DNA of 64,000 bases from the NCBI GenBank assembly GCA_040752815.1, contig JBFMGC010000004.1:66551-130550 (forward strand), written 5' to 3'. The stretch's first letter is position 1. The number at the start of each line of letters is the position of its first letter. The DNA comes from Candidatus Zixiibacteriota bacterium (lineage in GTDB: Bacteria > Zixibacteria > MSB-5A5 > GN15 > FEB-12). A program made the translations under genes and the position numbers. Below the pieces are notes generated by a model. That model saw only the letters and a list, made by a program, of their open reading frames with translations. It was not told where the DNA came from and made no database searches. Below, one piece after another: positions 1 through 8,105 of the stretch.

Positions 1-72
1 CTGGTGAAACGGTTGTGGACCCGGGCCGGTCATACCGACTGCTACGGGCGGTTTGGTTTTGCCGTTTCCGAG

Positions 73-1086
73 CTACTTGCCGAGAAAGCTCTTATGAATC
101 CAATGGTCAGTTAAGGTGTCGCTCAGTGACTCGATGAAAACTGCGTTCTCGCTCTCAATCCTGCGGAGAAACACAACCCCGCCCCCACTTTCTGAACTGG
201 CATTGCCCGTCTCGGCACCCGCCATCCAGGCGGAAATTTCTTCCACCGTGACATGTTCCGGGGCGCCCTCGTCTGCGCTTTTCGCCAGGGCTACAGTGGC
301 GGCGGCATCGAGGAGCTTTGGAAACAGCCTCTCGAAGAGCGTCCCGCTGCGGTACAGGTCGGCGCCGCTGATTTTGCCCTGGATGATTACCACCATGCCT
401 ATAGCGCCCGTGCGGGAACGAGCCTGAGATGTGATGGCCTCGACATATGGGCGCGCCCTGTCCTGAATCTGCATGTTTTCGAGAGCCTCGGGCAGGCTGG
501 ACACCCACAACCATTCGTCCGCGCGACCGCCTCGAATATGTGTGCCGTACTCTTCTATATTGGCAGCGACACCTTCCCATACGCGGCGTTGGGATTTTTC
601 GATTCTGGCCGCCATGAGAATATCGCGATCGGCCACCAGAAAGGGCGCAACCATAAAGATACTCTCACTCTCTTGTCCTCGCCCGGACCAGCGACCCCGC
701 TCTATGCAGAATGAAGCCAGCGGTATCTTTCCTGAGTGCGCAGCGACAATAATGTCATGCGGAAGCATTCTGTCCTGTCGACCGCCTGTAACAATACTTC
801 CTGACGGAATGTACACCGGCCAGTCTGACGTATTCTCAACTTCGATTTCGTCGATTACACCGGTCTCAAAGATGGTCAGCCAGCCTTCTTCGACAGCCTC
901 ATCCAATGTCCGCAAGTCCTCGACCTTAGTCGCATCTTCCGAGTGGACGAGATAAACTGAGAGATTCTCAAACGAATACGGCCCCGACAGGATCCGTTGG
1001 TTCGCCGCGACACCGGTTTCGCAGGAACCCGTCATTGACAGCACCGCGGCCGCTGCACCGAGACCAACTGCGTTCTTCCACTGCAT
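73..1086 (-). CDS. Exported ARPP-1 (DUF6569-like) domain protein
   Basis: Predicted 337-residue exported protein. I recognise the ARPP-1 family pattern: TLDEA near the N-terminus, then a strand-rich block ending in RQDRML and CIERGRW. The family is named for association with ARG, rhodanese and phosphatase proteins; its biochemical role is not established. The N-terminus (MQWKNAVGLGAAAAVLSM) is a signal peptide. A Cys follows in TGSC, a weak lipobox, so lipoprotein status is possible only. The start at 1086 is chosen because AAGGAGGTG lies just upstream of this ATG and inside the alternative nine-residue-longer reading. It stands alone on the minus strand. Family call is fairly confident; function unknown. 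Confidence 0.7.
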   Translation of the reverse strand: MQWKNAVGLGAAAAVLSMTGSCETGVAANQRILSGPYSFENLSVYLVHSEDATKVEDLRTLDEAVEEGWLTIFETGVIDEIEVENTSDWPVYIPSGSIVTGGRQDRMLPHDIIVAAHSGKIPLASFCIERGRWSGRGQESESIFMVAPFLVADRDILMAARIEKSQRRVWEGVAANIEEYGTHIRGGRADEWLWVSSLPEALENMQIQDRARPYVEAITSQARSRTGAIGMVVIIQGKISGADLYRSGTLFERLFPKLLDAAATVALAKSADEGAPEHVTVEEISAWMAGAETGNASSESGGGVVFLRRIESENAVFIESLSDTLTDHWIHKSFLGK

Positions 1087-1422
1087 GACGCACCTCCTTG
1101 TTATGCAGGTCAATAACCCATTGGCGATGAGGGCATCCCTCTACCAAGAAGACGAGCTACCCGCGCCAGTGTCAAAGACTGCTTTCTGTCTCCTGTACAG
1201 TGGGTCACGCGGTTTCTTCCCCCACAGCTTGCTCCCCGGGCCGCAGTATCGTTGGGGAGAACCCTCCGACCGCTTCGGGCGGAGCGGTTCTGCCAGATGC
1301 GATCACTCGCGTTTCGCTCAGTTTGGCAGAAGCACTCGCCGAAGCGGCGAGGCTTCTGCCCTACAGTTTGTGCGAGGCGCATGACCTTGTCCGCCACGTT
1401 CAGTGGCACCGGCCGCGGGGCT
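1087..1422. repeat. Intergenic region with small hairpins
   Basis: No convincing gene. It holds an 8-bp inverted repeat TTCTGCCA (1288-1295) / TGGCAGAA (1324-1331), directly followed by TCGCC (1336-1340) / GGCGA (1346-1350) and another GGCTTCTGCC. They resemble the palindromic REP-like elements found in other gaps of this window. The strong Shine-Dalgarno of the upstream gene lies at its left edge. Confidence 0.4.
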
Positions 1423-3099
1423 TCAGCAATTCGTGTAATTCGGGCCTTCGCCGCCCTGCGGCGTCACCCACTTAATGATCTGGTACGGATCCAGAATGTC
1501 GCAGGTCTTGCAGTGGACACAGTTCGACGGGGTCAGTTCCAGCTTGAGCCTGCCGGGGCGGGACTGATCCTCGACCATGTTGTAGACCGACGCCGGGCAG
1601 AAGTGCTGGCACGGGTTACCGTATTCCTCGGTGCAGCGCGTGTTGCAGATGTTGAAATCAGCTACTACCAGATGTGACGGTTGGTGTTCCTCGTGCATGG
1701 TGCCGGACTTATAGACGTCGGAGACCTTGTCGAACAGGTACTGGTTGTCCAGCTTGAGCGCAGGCTTGGCCGGCCTGTGCCCGTATTTCCGCTCGTATTC
1801 CGAGATCTTCAGGACGTACTCGTGGTCCTGTTTGTGGGCGCGACGATCGAAAATACCGCGTCCGCCGGTCACGATCTGCAACCCGGCGTGGAGCATGCCG
1901 GTCCAGAGACCGCCCTCGAATCCGGCGTGGAAATTGCGCGACTTCCACAGTTCGTCTTTAGCCCAGCTCTTCTGGAACTTGTCGGAATAGAGACTCAGGC
2001 GAGTCCTGCTGTAATCCTCGGCTTTGACCGCCTCGAATATCGTCTCCGCGGCGAGTATGCCCGACTTGATCGCCAGATGAATGCCTTTCAACCGCTGGGG
2101 ATTGAGCAGCCCGGCCGAATCGCCGCACAAAAGGAGGCCGTCGTGATACAGCTTCGGAATCGAATAGTAGCCGCCGACCGGAATCGTCTTGGCCCCGTAG
2201 TGCAGCATGGTGCCGCCTTCAAGAATCGAATGGACCAGTTTGTGCGTCTTGTAGAGCTGAAATCTGAAATGGGGATCGTTGGTCGGGTTGGGGCTGTCCA
2301 GCCCGGAGCAATAGCCGACCGAGACCATCGTATCGCTCATGCCGTAAAGCCAGGAGCCGCCGTATTCGTAACTCTCGGCCGGCCATCCGGCGGTATGGAT
2401 TACCTCCCCGGCCTGTATCCGCCCCGCAGGGACCTCCCACACTTCCTTCACGCCGGTCAGGTACGATTGCGGGTAACAATCCTGGCGAAGCTCCGGCAGG
2501 CGCTCGAACGCTTCTTTAGTGAGCGACCCGTGGACGCCCTCGCAGAGCACGGTGACTTTGGCCTTGATGTTGGAACCCGGCTCGAAATTGGCTTTCGGGT
2601 GGCCTTCCTTGTCCAACCCCATGTCGACGGTCTGGGCGCCCACCACGCGCCCGTTCTCTACCAGCAGTTTGAAACCGGCCAGACCGGCAAAAATGTCAAC
2701 CCCGGCCGCCTCGACCTGCTTGGCCATCCAGCCGGCCAGTTTGTTGAGAGACACGACATAGTTGCCGTGATTTCGGAGCGGCGGCGGCATGAGCGGTAGT
2801 TTTGTCGCGCCATTCCGGCGGAGAATATACATGGCGTCTTTGCTGACCTGAGCCTCCAGCGGTGCGCCCTTGGCCTCGAAATCCGGGATCAGCTCACGGA
2901 GGCCTTTCGGGTCCATGACCGCGCCGGAGAGAGAATGCCCCCCGACATACGATCCCTTTTCCATGAGGAACACCTCCGGCATGGCCGGAGCACCGTCTGC
3001 GGCAAAAAGCTGAGTTAGTTTGAGGGCAACAGCCAGTCCCGCGGGGCCGGCGCCAACTATCAATATGTCAGTTTCTATTGTTTCGCGCTGGATTTCCAT
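1423..3099 (-). CDS. Electron-transfer flavoprotein:quinone oxidoreductase
   Basis: 558-residue ETF-QO family flavoprotein. This family passes electrons from electron-transfer flavoprotein to membrane quinone, linking acyl-CoA or other ETF-dependent dehydrogenases to respiration. The FAD-binding Rossmann motif DILIVGAGPAGLA is at residues 10-22. The C-terminal 80 residues form the ferredoxin-like part, with CNTRC, NPCQHFCP and CVHCKTCD supplying the 4Fe-4S ligands. Length matches the family. A GTG nine bases upstream could also start it, but GAGGTG there reads better as the ribosome-binding site for the ATG at 3099. No etfA/etfB genes are in the window. Confidence 0.93.
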   Translation of the reverse strand: MEIQRETIETDILIVGAGPAGLAVALKLTQLFAADGAPAMPEVFLMEKGSYVGGHSLSGAVMDPKGLRELIPDFEAKGAPLEAQVSKDAMYILRRNGATKLPLMPPPLRNHGNYVVSLNKLAGWMAKQVEAAGVDIFAGLAGFKLLVENGRVVGAQTVDMGLDKEGHPKANFEPGSNIKAKVTVLCEGVHGSLTKEAFERLPELRQDCYPQSYLTGVKEVWEVPAGRIQAGEVIHTAGWPAESYEYGGSWLYGMSDTMVSVGYCSGLDSPNPTNDPHFRFQLYKTHKLVHSILEGGTMLHYGAKTIPVGGYYSIPKLYHDGLLLCGDSAGLLNPQRLKGIHLAIKSGILAAETIFEAVKAEDYSRTRLSLYSDKFQKSWAKDELWKSRNFHAGFEGGLWTGMLHAGLQIVTGGRGIFDRRAHKQDHEYVLKISEYERKYGHRPAKPALKLDNQYLFDKVSDVYKSGTMHEEHQPSHLVVADFNICNTRCTEEYGNPCQHFCPASVYNMVEDQSRPGRLKLELTPSNCVHCKTCDILDPYQIIKWVTPQGGEGPNYTNC

Positions 3100-3307
3100 G
3101 TACGGCACCTCGGTAGTCTTCTCTGAGGGCGAATATAGGCGATGGGAGGCCGAAGGAAAGAAATATCGTCGCGGGCTGCAGACTGCCTCGGCAGACGTGG
3201 GATGACGGTTGAATCCTGGATTCCCCGCGACGGCAATTGGTGAAAAACTCTCAGCACTGTCATCGCGAGGCTCGGCCCGCCCGACTTTGACAGGGCGGGC
3301 ACGGCCA

Positions 3308-3350
3308 TGGCAATCTCAACGCCCAACCCACAATCAAGTGGAGATTGCCA
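3308..3350. repeat. Palindromic repeat, GGCAATCTC family, copy 1
   Basis: Perfect 10-bp inverted repeat TGGCAATCTC (3308-3317) / GAGATTGCCA (3341-3350). A related copy with the same outer arms (GGCAATCTCAAC / GTTGGGATTGCC) occurs at 58640-58680. Both are followed by a GC-rich tract containing a CGCGGWGCGGC- or CGCGAAGCGC-like palindrome. The rest of the 3100-3409 gap shows no gene. Confidence 0.55.
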
Positions 3351-3409
3351 CGCTACGACATCGCCGCGCGGAGCGGCAGTCCCGCGCCGGGTGGATGGTG
3401 CGGAAGAAA

Positions 3410-3853
3410 CTACTTGCGCACCGGCAGAGAACGCCGGGTTACCTTACCGGACTTGCGGCTGTCGTTTTCGTTCTCTTCGTCCGGTTCGCCATTCTGACTG
3501 ATCTGGAGCATCTCGGCGATCTTTTCCTTGTTGCACCCGATTGTCAGTAACCGAGCGTTTTTGACAATTGGACGACGCAGCAAACCCGGATGTTCGGCCA
3601 TGAGCTTGAGCATCTCGCGCCGATCCGGAACCTTCTGATCGAGTCCGAGCGAAGTGTACTCGCTCGATGCCGGATTGATGAAATACGACAGCGGGTTGTG
3701 ACCGAACATATGGTCCAGCTCCTCCATCGTCAGCGGATTCTTGCTGAGATCTCTGATATCAAGCCGGATACCGGCATCCTCGATGAATCTGCGGACTTCG
3801 TCGCAGCGCTCATCGTGGCCGTATGTCATGAATGTTGCACGCTTCTGAGGCAT
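3410..3853 (-). CDS. ArsC/Spx-family thioredoxin-fold protein
   Basis: 147 residues with the ArsC/Spx pattern: a short beta-alpha start (ATFMTYGHDERCDEVRRFIEDAGI), the LTMEEL segment, DRREMLKLMAEHPGLLRRPIV and a conserved tail. Family members are arsenate reductases (catalytic Cys before the first helix) or Spx regulators (CxxC). Here the usual Cys position in TYGHDERC is Gly/His, leaving only the later Cys18, so classical arsenate reduction is doubtful. The last 25 residues are highly charged (EENENDSRKSGK). AGGAGAAG lies 2-3 bases before the ATG. It is separated from neighbours by gaps. Fold call is good; activity unknown. Confidence 0.7.
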   Translation of the reverse strand: MPQKRATFMTYGHDERCDEVRRFIEDAGIRLDIRDLSKNPLTMEELDHMFGHNPLSYFINPASSEYTSLGLDQKVPDRREMLKLMAEHPGLLRRPIVKNARLLTIGCNKEKIAEMLQISQNGEPDEENENDSRKSGKVTRRSLPVRK

Positions 3854-4522
3854 AACTTCTCCTGGTCACTTAGTCCACAGGGCCGGTAGCCGGGAACACA
3901 GTAGGGGCCGATACTTTGTTCGGGAGCCTGGAGGACTTCCAAATTCCAGATCGGAGAGGCCTGAGAGGCGACTGACTCGCCCGGCCACTTTCCGACCTCG
4001 GGCACCATAGAAACGGTCCGCGGTCATTTTTGTCAACCTAAATCTATGTTAAAAACTCGCAAACTCCACCATGCCATCGGCGCCGGCTCCATTGGAACCG
4101 TATCTTAGACTCTGCGGAGCGTAAAATGATTCACCGCCACCCCAGAATTTCAGCTATTGCCGGGCGCCTAATCCAGCGCGCCTCAATCTGTGGAAGAACT
4201 AATCGTCCAGAACTGCTCTCAGTATGCCCACTACCGGGGTATCGGACTCAGAATGAAGTAACTTGATCGACATCTTACAATTGGAACACCCGCAACCGAC
4301 CAAAGTTCCAAAAACCGAACCGCGCTATCCGGAAATGACAATATCGTGATGAATGCGGCGAGGCACATCAGCGCCGACTATCGGACAAGGAATCGTTGCC
4401 TCAAAAGTCTCGGCAGCTGTTGCGTGAATTCTTGCCCCTTTTTGCCTCGGCCCCTAAGCAGGGCGAAAGGGATGTGAACTGACGCTCTTGTGCCTCTAAG
4501 ACTCGTGGGCGCCACGTCACAA
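3854..4522. other. Gene-free region with one REP-like hairpin
   Basis: About 670 bases with no coding frame I would defend on either strand. Most of it looks featureless. The right end (4422-4485) is a copy of the long-hairpin repeat described separately. Confidence 0.5.
4422..4485. repeat. Long-hairpin repeat TTCTTGCCCCTTTTGCCT family, copy 1
   Basis: The arms are GCGTGAATTCTTGCCCC and GGGATGTGAACTGACGC around an internal TTTTTGCCTCGG...GGGCGAAA. The same element, better paired, is at 56234-56296. The shared outer sequence and shared internal spacing make common origin likely. Confidence 0.6.
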
Positions 4523-5146
4523 TCAAAGTCTCACCGCTACCGCCAGCCCGTCGCGAAGCGGGAGTATCGTCGTAAAGAACCTTGTGTCTGCATAAAGCTC
4601 GCGCGTGAATTCAACAATTGCCCTGGTGTCGACGTCCTGGTCGGTTTCGCAGACCTGACCGGACCAGAGCGCGTTATCAGTGATGAAAAGTCCGCCGCGG
4701 CGTAGGCGCTTCGCCACCGGATCGATAGTGGCGGGGTATCCCGTCTTATCGATATCATTGAAAACGATGTCGAACTCCTTGTCGATTTCGGACAATACTG
4801 CCAGCGCATCTCCCACTTTGAATTCGAACCTGGTTTCCAACCCCGCTCGCTCAAGATAGCCGAGCGCCCGGCTCCGGTTTTCCTCGCTGCCGTCGATCAT
4901 GGTGATTTTCCCCCGCCCCCCCATTCCCAGGGCCAGCCAGTATGCCGAATAGCCGAAACCGCTGCCAAGTTCGAGCACCTTTCGCGCTTTGGTCACTTTC
5001 GCCATTTGATACAGGAACCGGCCCACAAGCGGGCCGACTATGGGAAAGTCCTTCTTTTCTGCGTACGCTTCCATCTCCTGCAGAACCGATGGCCGTTCCG
5101 GAGTAACTCGATAGAGATAATCTTCAATCTCGGTTTCGTAGATCAT
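4523..5146 (-). CDS. SAM-dependent O-methyltransferase, family 3
   Basis: 207-residue class I methyltransferase of the catechol/caffeoyl-CoA O-methyltransferase type. The SAM-binding motif I is VLELGSGFGYSAYW (residues 57-70), the ribose-binding acidic segment is ITMIDGSEEN, and the metal/active-site region is FDIVFNDIDKTGYP. Length fits the bacterial family. Small hydroxylated acceptors are typical substrates, but nothing here identifies one. It is the last gene of the minus-strand run, 14 bases after the Rieske gene. GGGAG precedes the ATG. Confidence 0.88.
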   Translation of the reverse strand: MIYETEIEDYLYRVTPERPSVLQEMEAYAEKKDFPIVGPLVGRFLYQMAKVTKARKVLELGSGFGYSAYWLALGMGGRGKITMIDGSEENRSRALGYLERAGLETRFEFKVGDALAVLSEIDKEFDIVFNDIDKTGYPATIDPVAKRLRRGGLFITDNALWSGQVCETDQDVDTRAIVEFTRELYADTRFFTTILPLRDGLAVAVRL

Positions 5147-5160
5147 AATTCTGCACTCCC

Positions 5161-5463
5161 TTACATTTGTACGAAGACTTCGTCGCCGTCGACCATTACA
5201 TCATACCGCTTAAGGAACACCCCCTTGAGATTCAGACACTCCCCGGTCTCGAGCACATACCGCCAGTGATGCCAGCGGCAGGTGATCGTGCCGTCTTTCA
5301 CGCTTCCCGCGGCAAGCGACGCCCGCATATGCTTGCAGTCAGCTTCGAGGCCGTACAGTCGGCCGTCGACATTGAACACCGCCACCCGGCGGGCTCGAAT
5401 ACGCTTCTCGAGAACCCCACCCGGAGGCAGGTCTGCCAGTTTTCCCATTTTAACAAGGGGCAT
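5161..5463 (-). CDS. Rieske [2Fe-2S] ferredoxin
   Basis: 100-residue soluble Rieske protein. Ligands are plainly visible: C43xH45 in DCKHM and C62xxH65 in CRWHH. No signal or membrane segment, so it is a cytoplasmic ferredoxin of the NirD/dioxygenase-ferredoxin type, not a bc1 subunit. A longer open frame exists, but the 50 extra residues overlap ispH and are low in plausibility; starting at MPLVKMG puts the gene 16 bases after ispH. It lies between ispH and a methyltransferase. Both IspH and LipA in this operon need low-potential electrons, so a donor role is possible, though unproven and Rieske potentials are often too high. Confidence 0.85.
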   Translation of the reverse strand: MPLVKMGKLADLPPGGVLEKRIRARRVAVFNVDGRLYGLEADCKHMRASLAAGSVKDGTITCRWHHWRYVLETGECLNLKGVFLKRYDVMVDGDEVFVQM

Positions 5464-5479
5464 GTGTTGGCCGCCAATT

Positions 5480-6433
5480 TTAGGCCAGGTGCGCGGCGTT
5501 GTCCTGGGCAGCTTCTGCAGCCACTGGGCGTTTTCTGGGTGGTTTGGGCTGCTGATACACCTCGGCCTGTCCCCCGGAAAACTCCACGAGCCGTTTGATA
5601 ACCGCCTCGACAAGAAAATCAGGAGTGGACGCTCCGGCGGTTACACCGACGCGCTCCAGCCGCTCGTTCGGGCCGGTGAACCACTCTTCGTGGATATCTT
5701 CGGCCGATCCGATCAGCTCGCCGCGCCCACAAAGCGCCTGCGAGATATTGGCCAGCCGCTTGGAGTTCGCCGAGGTTTCTGAACCGACCACGAGGATGAT
5801 ATCAACTTCCGGGGCCATGTCGCGCACGGCCGATTGGCGCTCGCTGGTGGCCATACAGATAGTATCGAATGTTTCCAAATGAGGCCATTTCCGCTCAGCT
5901 GCAACTCGAAACGCCTCGAAGTCTTCTATCCGCATCGTGGTCTGAACCGTCAGCCCAAGCTTGCGGTCGGTCCATTCCGGGTAGTTGTCGAGCTCGGCTA
6001 TCGATGAAATCACTGTGATCCGGTCTGGCGCGTGGCCGACCACGCCCTGGGTCTCGTCGTGGTTTTTGTCACCGAAGTGTATGAGATAGTACCCCTGCGG
6101 GATAACCTTGGCGATAATCTTGTAGATATGTGTAACCAGCGGACAGGTGGCGTCGACTACTCTGAGCCCTCGATCTGCCGCTTCCTGCTTGACATGCGGC
6201 GCGACTCCGTGGGCCGAAATGATCAGCGTGCCGCCGGGGACATCGCTGACCGCAAACTTCTGGCCGACACCTTTGCGACGAAAGTCTTCGACCACCGAGT
6301 CGTTGTGCACTATTTCATTGAGGATCGTCACCGGGCCGTCCGTGTCGCGGGCGGTTTCATCGGCTATTTTAATAGCCCGCTTGACACCCATGCAGAAGCC
6401 GTAGTGGCGGGCGATAGTGATCTTCTTAATCAT
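5480..6433 (-). CDS. ispH: 4-hydroxy-3-methylbut-2-enyl diphosphate reductase
   Basis: 317 residues; last step of the MEP isoprenoid pathway, converting HMBPP to IPP and DMAPP on a 4Fe-4S cluster. Cluster ligands C14 (GFCMGV), C97 (ATCPLV) and C193 (TICMATSERQ) are all present. Substrate-binding EIVHND, SAHGV, VQTTM and GSETSANS motifs are recognisable. The last 30 residues are a proline- and alanine-rich extension beyond the core. Its ATG overlaps the lipA stop as ATGA, so the two are translationally coupled. Confidence 0.96.
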   Translation of the reverse strand: MIKKITIARHYGFCMGVKRAIKIADETARDTDGPVTILNEIVHNDSVVEDFRRKGVGQKFAVSDVPGGTLIISAHGVAPHVKQEAADRGLRVVDATCPLVTHIYKIIAKVIPQGYYLIHFGDKNHDETQGVVGHAPDRITVISSIAELDNYPEWTDRKLGLTVQTTMRIEDFEAFRVAAERKWPHLETFDTICMATSERQSAVRDMAPEVDIILVVGSETSANSKRLANISQALCGRGELIGSAEDIHEEWFTGPNERLERVGVTAGASTPDFLVEAVIKRLVEFSGGQAEVYQQPKPPRKRPVAAEAAQDNAAHLA

Positions 6434-7389
6434 GCTTTCTCCAGGATACTTTTCGACTGGTGAAAGGCCTTGTAGGAACTGCGAACCAGCGGGCCGGCCT
6501 CAACATGCCCCAGACCGATATCCTTTCCTATCTGCGCCAGTTCCTCGAATTCCTGAGGAAGGTAGAAACACTCCACCGGAAGGTGCGCCAACGACGGCCG
6601 CAGGTACTGGCCGATCGTGACGATGTCCACTCCGGCGGCGTGAATCTGATGCAGCACCTCGATTATTTCATCCTTGGTCTCACCCAATCCGAGCATGATA
6701 CCGGTTTTCACCACCGGCCTCGGTTTGTAGTCTGAAATGTAGCGCAGCACGCCCAGCGAGCGATCCAGTTTCGCTCCGCCGCGCACCCGGCGATGCAGCC
6801 TCTGAACCGTTTCGACATTGTGCGCCAGCACGTCTACCCCGGAGTCGATTACCGACGCCACCGCCTGATAGTCACCTTTGAAATCGGGAATGAGAAACTC
6901 AACTCTGATCGCGGGATCATGCGCCCTGAGTTCGCGCATGGTGGCGACAAAGATCGACGCGCCGCCGTCGGAGAGGTCATCGCGGGCCACCGACGTTATC
7001 ACTACCTGCTTGAGTCCGAGCCGCCCGACTACTTCGGCCAGCCGACGGGGCTCGTCGCGGTCCAGACCATCCGGCTTGCCTGTGGCAACATCACAGAAGT
7101 TGCAGTTCCGGGTGCACTTATCGCCGAGGATCATGAACGTAGCGGTGCCCTCGTTGAAACACTCCCAGATGTTGGGACAGGAGGCTTCCTGGCAGACCGA
7201 GTGCAATCCGCCCGCCTTCAGGGACGAATAGACACGATTGAACTCCTCGGTCATACGCGGCCGCGCCTTGAACCAACTCGGCAGGCGCCGGTGCGGAATT
7301 TTCAGGCGCTCGGCCACCGGCAATGTTGGAGCAGCTTCGAGCTTGAGCACGGTTTCTTCCGCCGGTGGTTTGGTTGCTGTTATGTCCAT
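6430..7389 (-). CDS. lipA: Lipoyl synthase (radical SAM)
   Basis: 319 residues. LipA inserts two sulfurs into protein-bound octanoyl groups to make lipoate for pyruvate and 2-oxoglutarate dehydrogenases and the glycine cleavage system. The auxiliary cluster Cys are C66, C71 and C77 (CQEASCPNIWEC). The radical SAM cluster is C92, C96, C99 (CTRNCNFC). The C-terminal RSSY serine ligand is present. Full length and intact. It follows pdxT by 43 bases and overlaps ispH by four. Confidence 0.97.
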   Translation of the reverse strand: MDITATKPPAEETVLKLEAAPTLPVAERLKIPHRRLPSWFKARPRMTEEFNRVYSSLKAGGLHSVCQEASCPNIWECFNEGTATFMILGDKCTRNCNFCDVATGKPDGLDRDEPRRLAEVVGRLGLKQVVITSVARDDLSDGGASIFVATMRELRAHDPAIRVEFLIPDFKGDYQAVASVIDSGVDVLAHNVETVQRLHRRVRGGAKLDRSLGVLRYISDYKPRPVVKTGIMLGLGETKDEIIEVLHQIHAAGVDIVTIGQYLRPSLAHLPVECFYLPQEFEELAQIGKDIGLGHVEAGPLVRSSYKAFHQSKSILEKA

Positions 7390-7432
7390 CGAATTGCTTT
7401 CAGTTAGTATACGCGCACACTATCCGGAGGCG

Positions 7433-8008
7433 TCAGACTCTTGTCAGAAAATACTCCAACAGCGTGGTGTCGTCGTCGAGTTCAGCATGAAATGAGGCCG
7501 CCAATAGTCGATTCTGGCGGATCAGCACCGGGTCGTTTCGCCAGGAGGCGAGAGTTGCGATCTCTGGGCCGACTCGCGTCACCCTCGGCGCCCTTATGAA
7601 AGTGGCAGTCAGTTTCGCCTTCTGCCCGGCCAGATCGGCATCGACCTTGTCTTCCCAGGAGTGTACTTGACGGCCGTATCCGTTGCGGTCGACATCGATG
7701 TCCAACAGACCCAGGGCGTTTACGTTCGACGTGTTGTTCTCTATCTTCTTGGCCAGCATGATCATCCCGGCACAGGTTCCGAATACCGGTTTAGAACGCC
7801 CGAAGCGAACCAGCAGTTCCCTGAGATCGAATCGGTCGATCATGATATTGATTGTGGTCGACTCGCCGCCGGGGAGTATGAGCGCGTCGAGTTTGTCTAG
7901 ATCACCCGGCAGACGAACCTCGACCGGCCGCGCGCCGACCAGCCCGAGCTGGTAGATGTGGCGCTCGAAATCGCCCTGGATGGCGAGCACGCCGACGGTT
8001 TTGTCCAT
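7433..8008 (-). CDS. pdxT: Pyridoxal 5'-phosphate synthase glutaminase subunit
   Basis: 191 residues; glutaminase that feeds ammonia to PdxS for PLP synthesis. The class I amidotransferase triad is visible: C79 in FGTCAGM, and H174/E176 in FHAEL. LPGGEST is the oxyanion region. PdxS is not in this window, which is unusual because pdxS and pdxT are often adjacent. The frame is open farther upstream through a pair of palindromes, but family members begin right before VGVLAIQGD, so MDKTVG (8008) is preferred; an ATG four codons earlier (8020) is also possible. It heads the pdxT-lipA-ispH-Rieske-methyltransferase run. Confidence 0.93.
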   Translation of the reverse strand: MDKTVGVLAIQGDFERHIYQLGLVGARPVEVRLPGDLDKLDALILPGGESTTINIMIDRFDLRELLVRFGRSKPVFGTCAGMIMLAKKIENNTSNVNALGLLDIDVDRNGYGRQVHSWEDKVDADLAGQKAKLTATFIRAPRVTRVGPEIATLASWRNDPVLIRQNRLLAASFHAELDDDTTLLEYFLTRV

Positions 8009-8030
8009 GCGAGTCTTCATCTCTTCGTAG

Positions 8031-8080
8031 GGCAGGACCCCTGAGGTCCTGCCACCTGTCGGGACCACAAAGGTCCCGAC
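8031..8080. repeat. Tandem pair of perfect hairpins (BIME-like)
   Basis: Two adjacent perfect 9-bp inverted repeats: GGCAGGACC (8031-8039) / GGTCCTGCC (8045-8053), and GTCGGGACC (8058-8066) / GGTCCCGAC (8072-8080). They sit between the DUF5131 gene and pdxT on the minus-strand transcript. The inner GGACC motif is shared. They may act as a processing or termination barrier. Confidence 0.6.
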
Positions 8081-8105
8081 CTACAACAAAATATACGGGA
8101 GAAAT

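Noticed and set aside
1681-2799. Long open frame on the plus strand inside the ETF-QO gene
   Set aside because: Antisense to a fully conserved flavoprotein; its translation has no recognisable domain and reflects high G+C.
3826-4008. Small minus-strand frame upstream of the ArsC-like gene
   Set aside because: 60 residues overlapping the real start and ribosome-binding site, with no domain.
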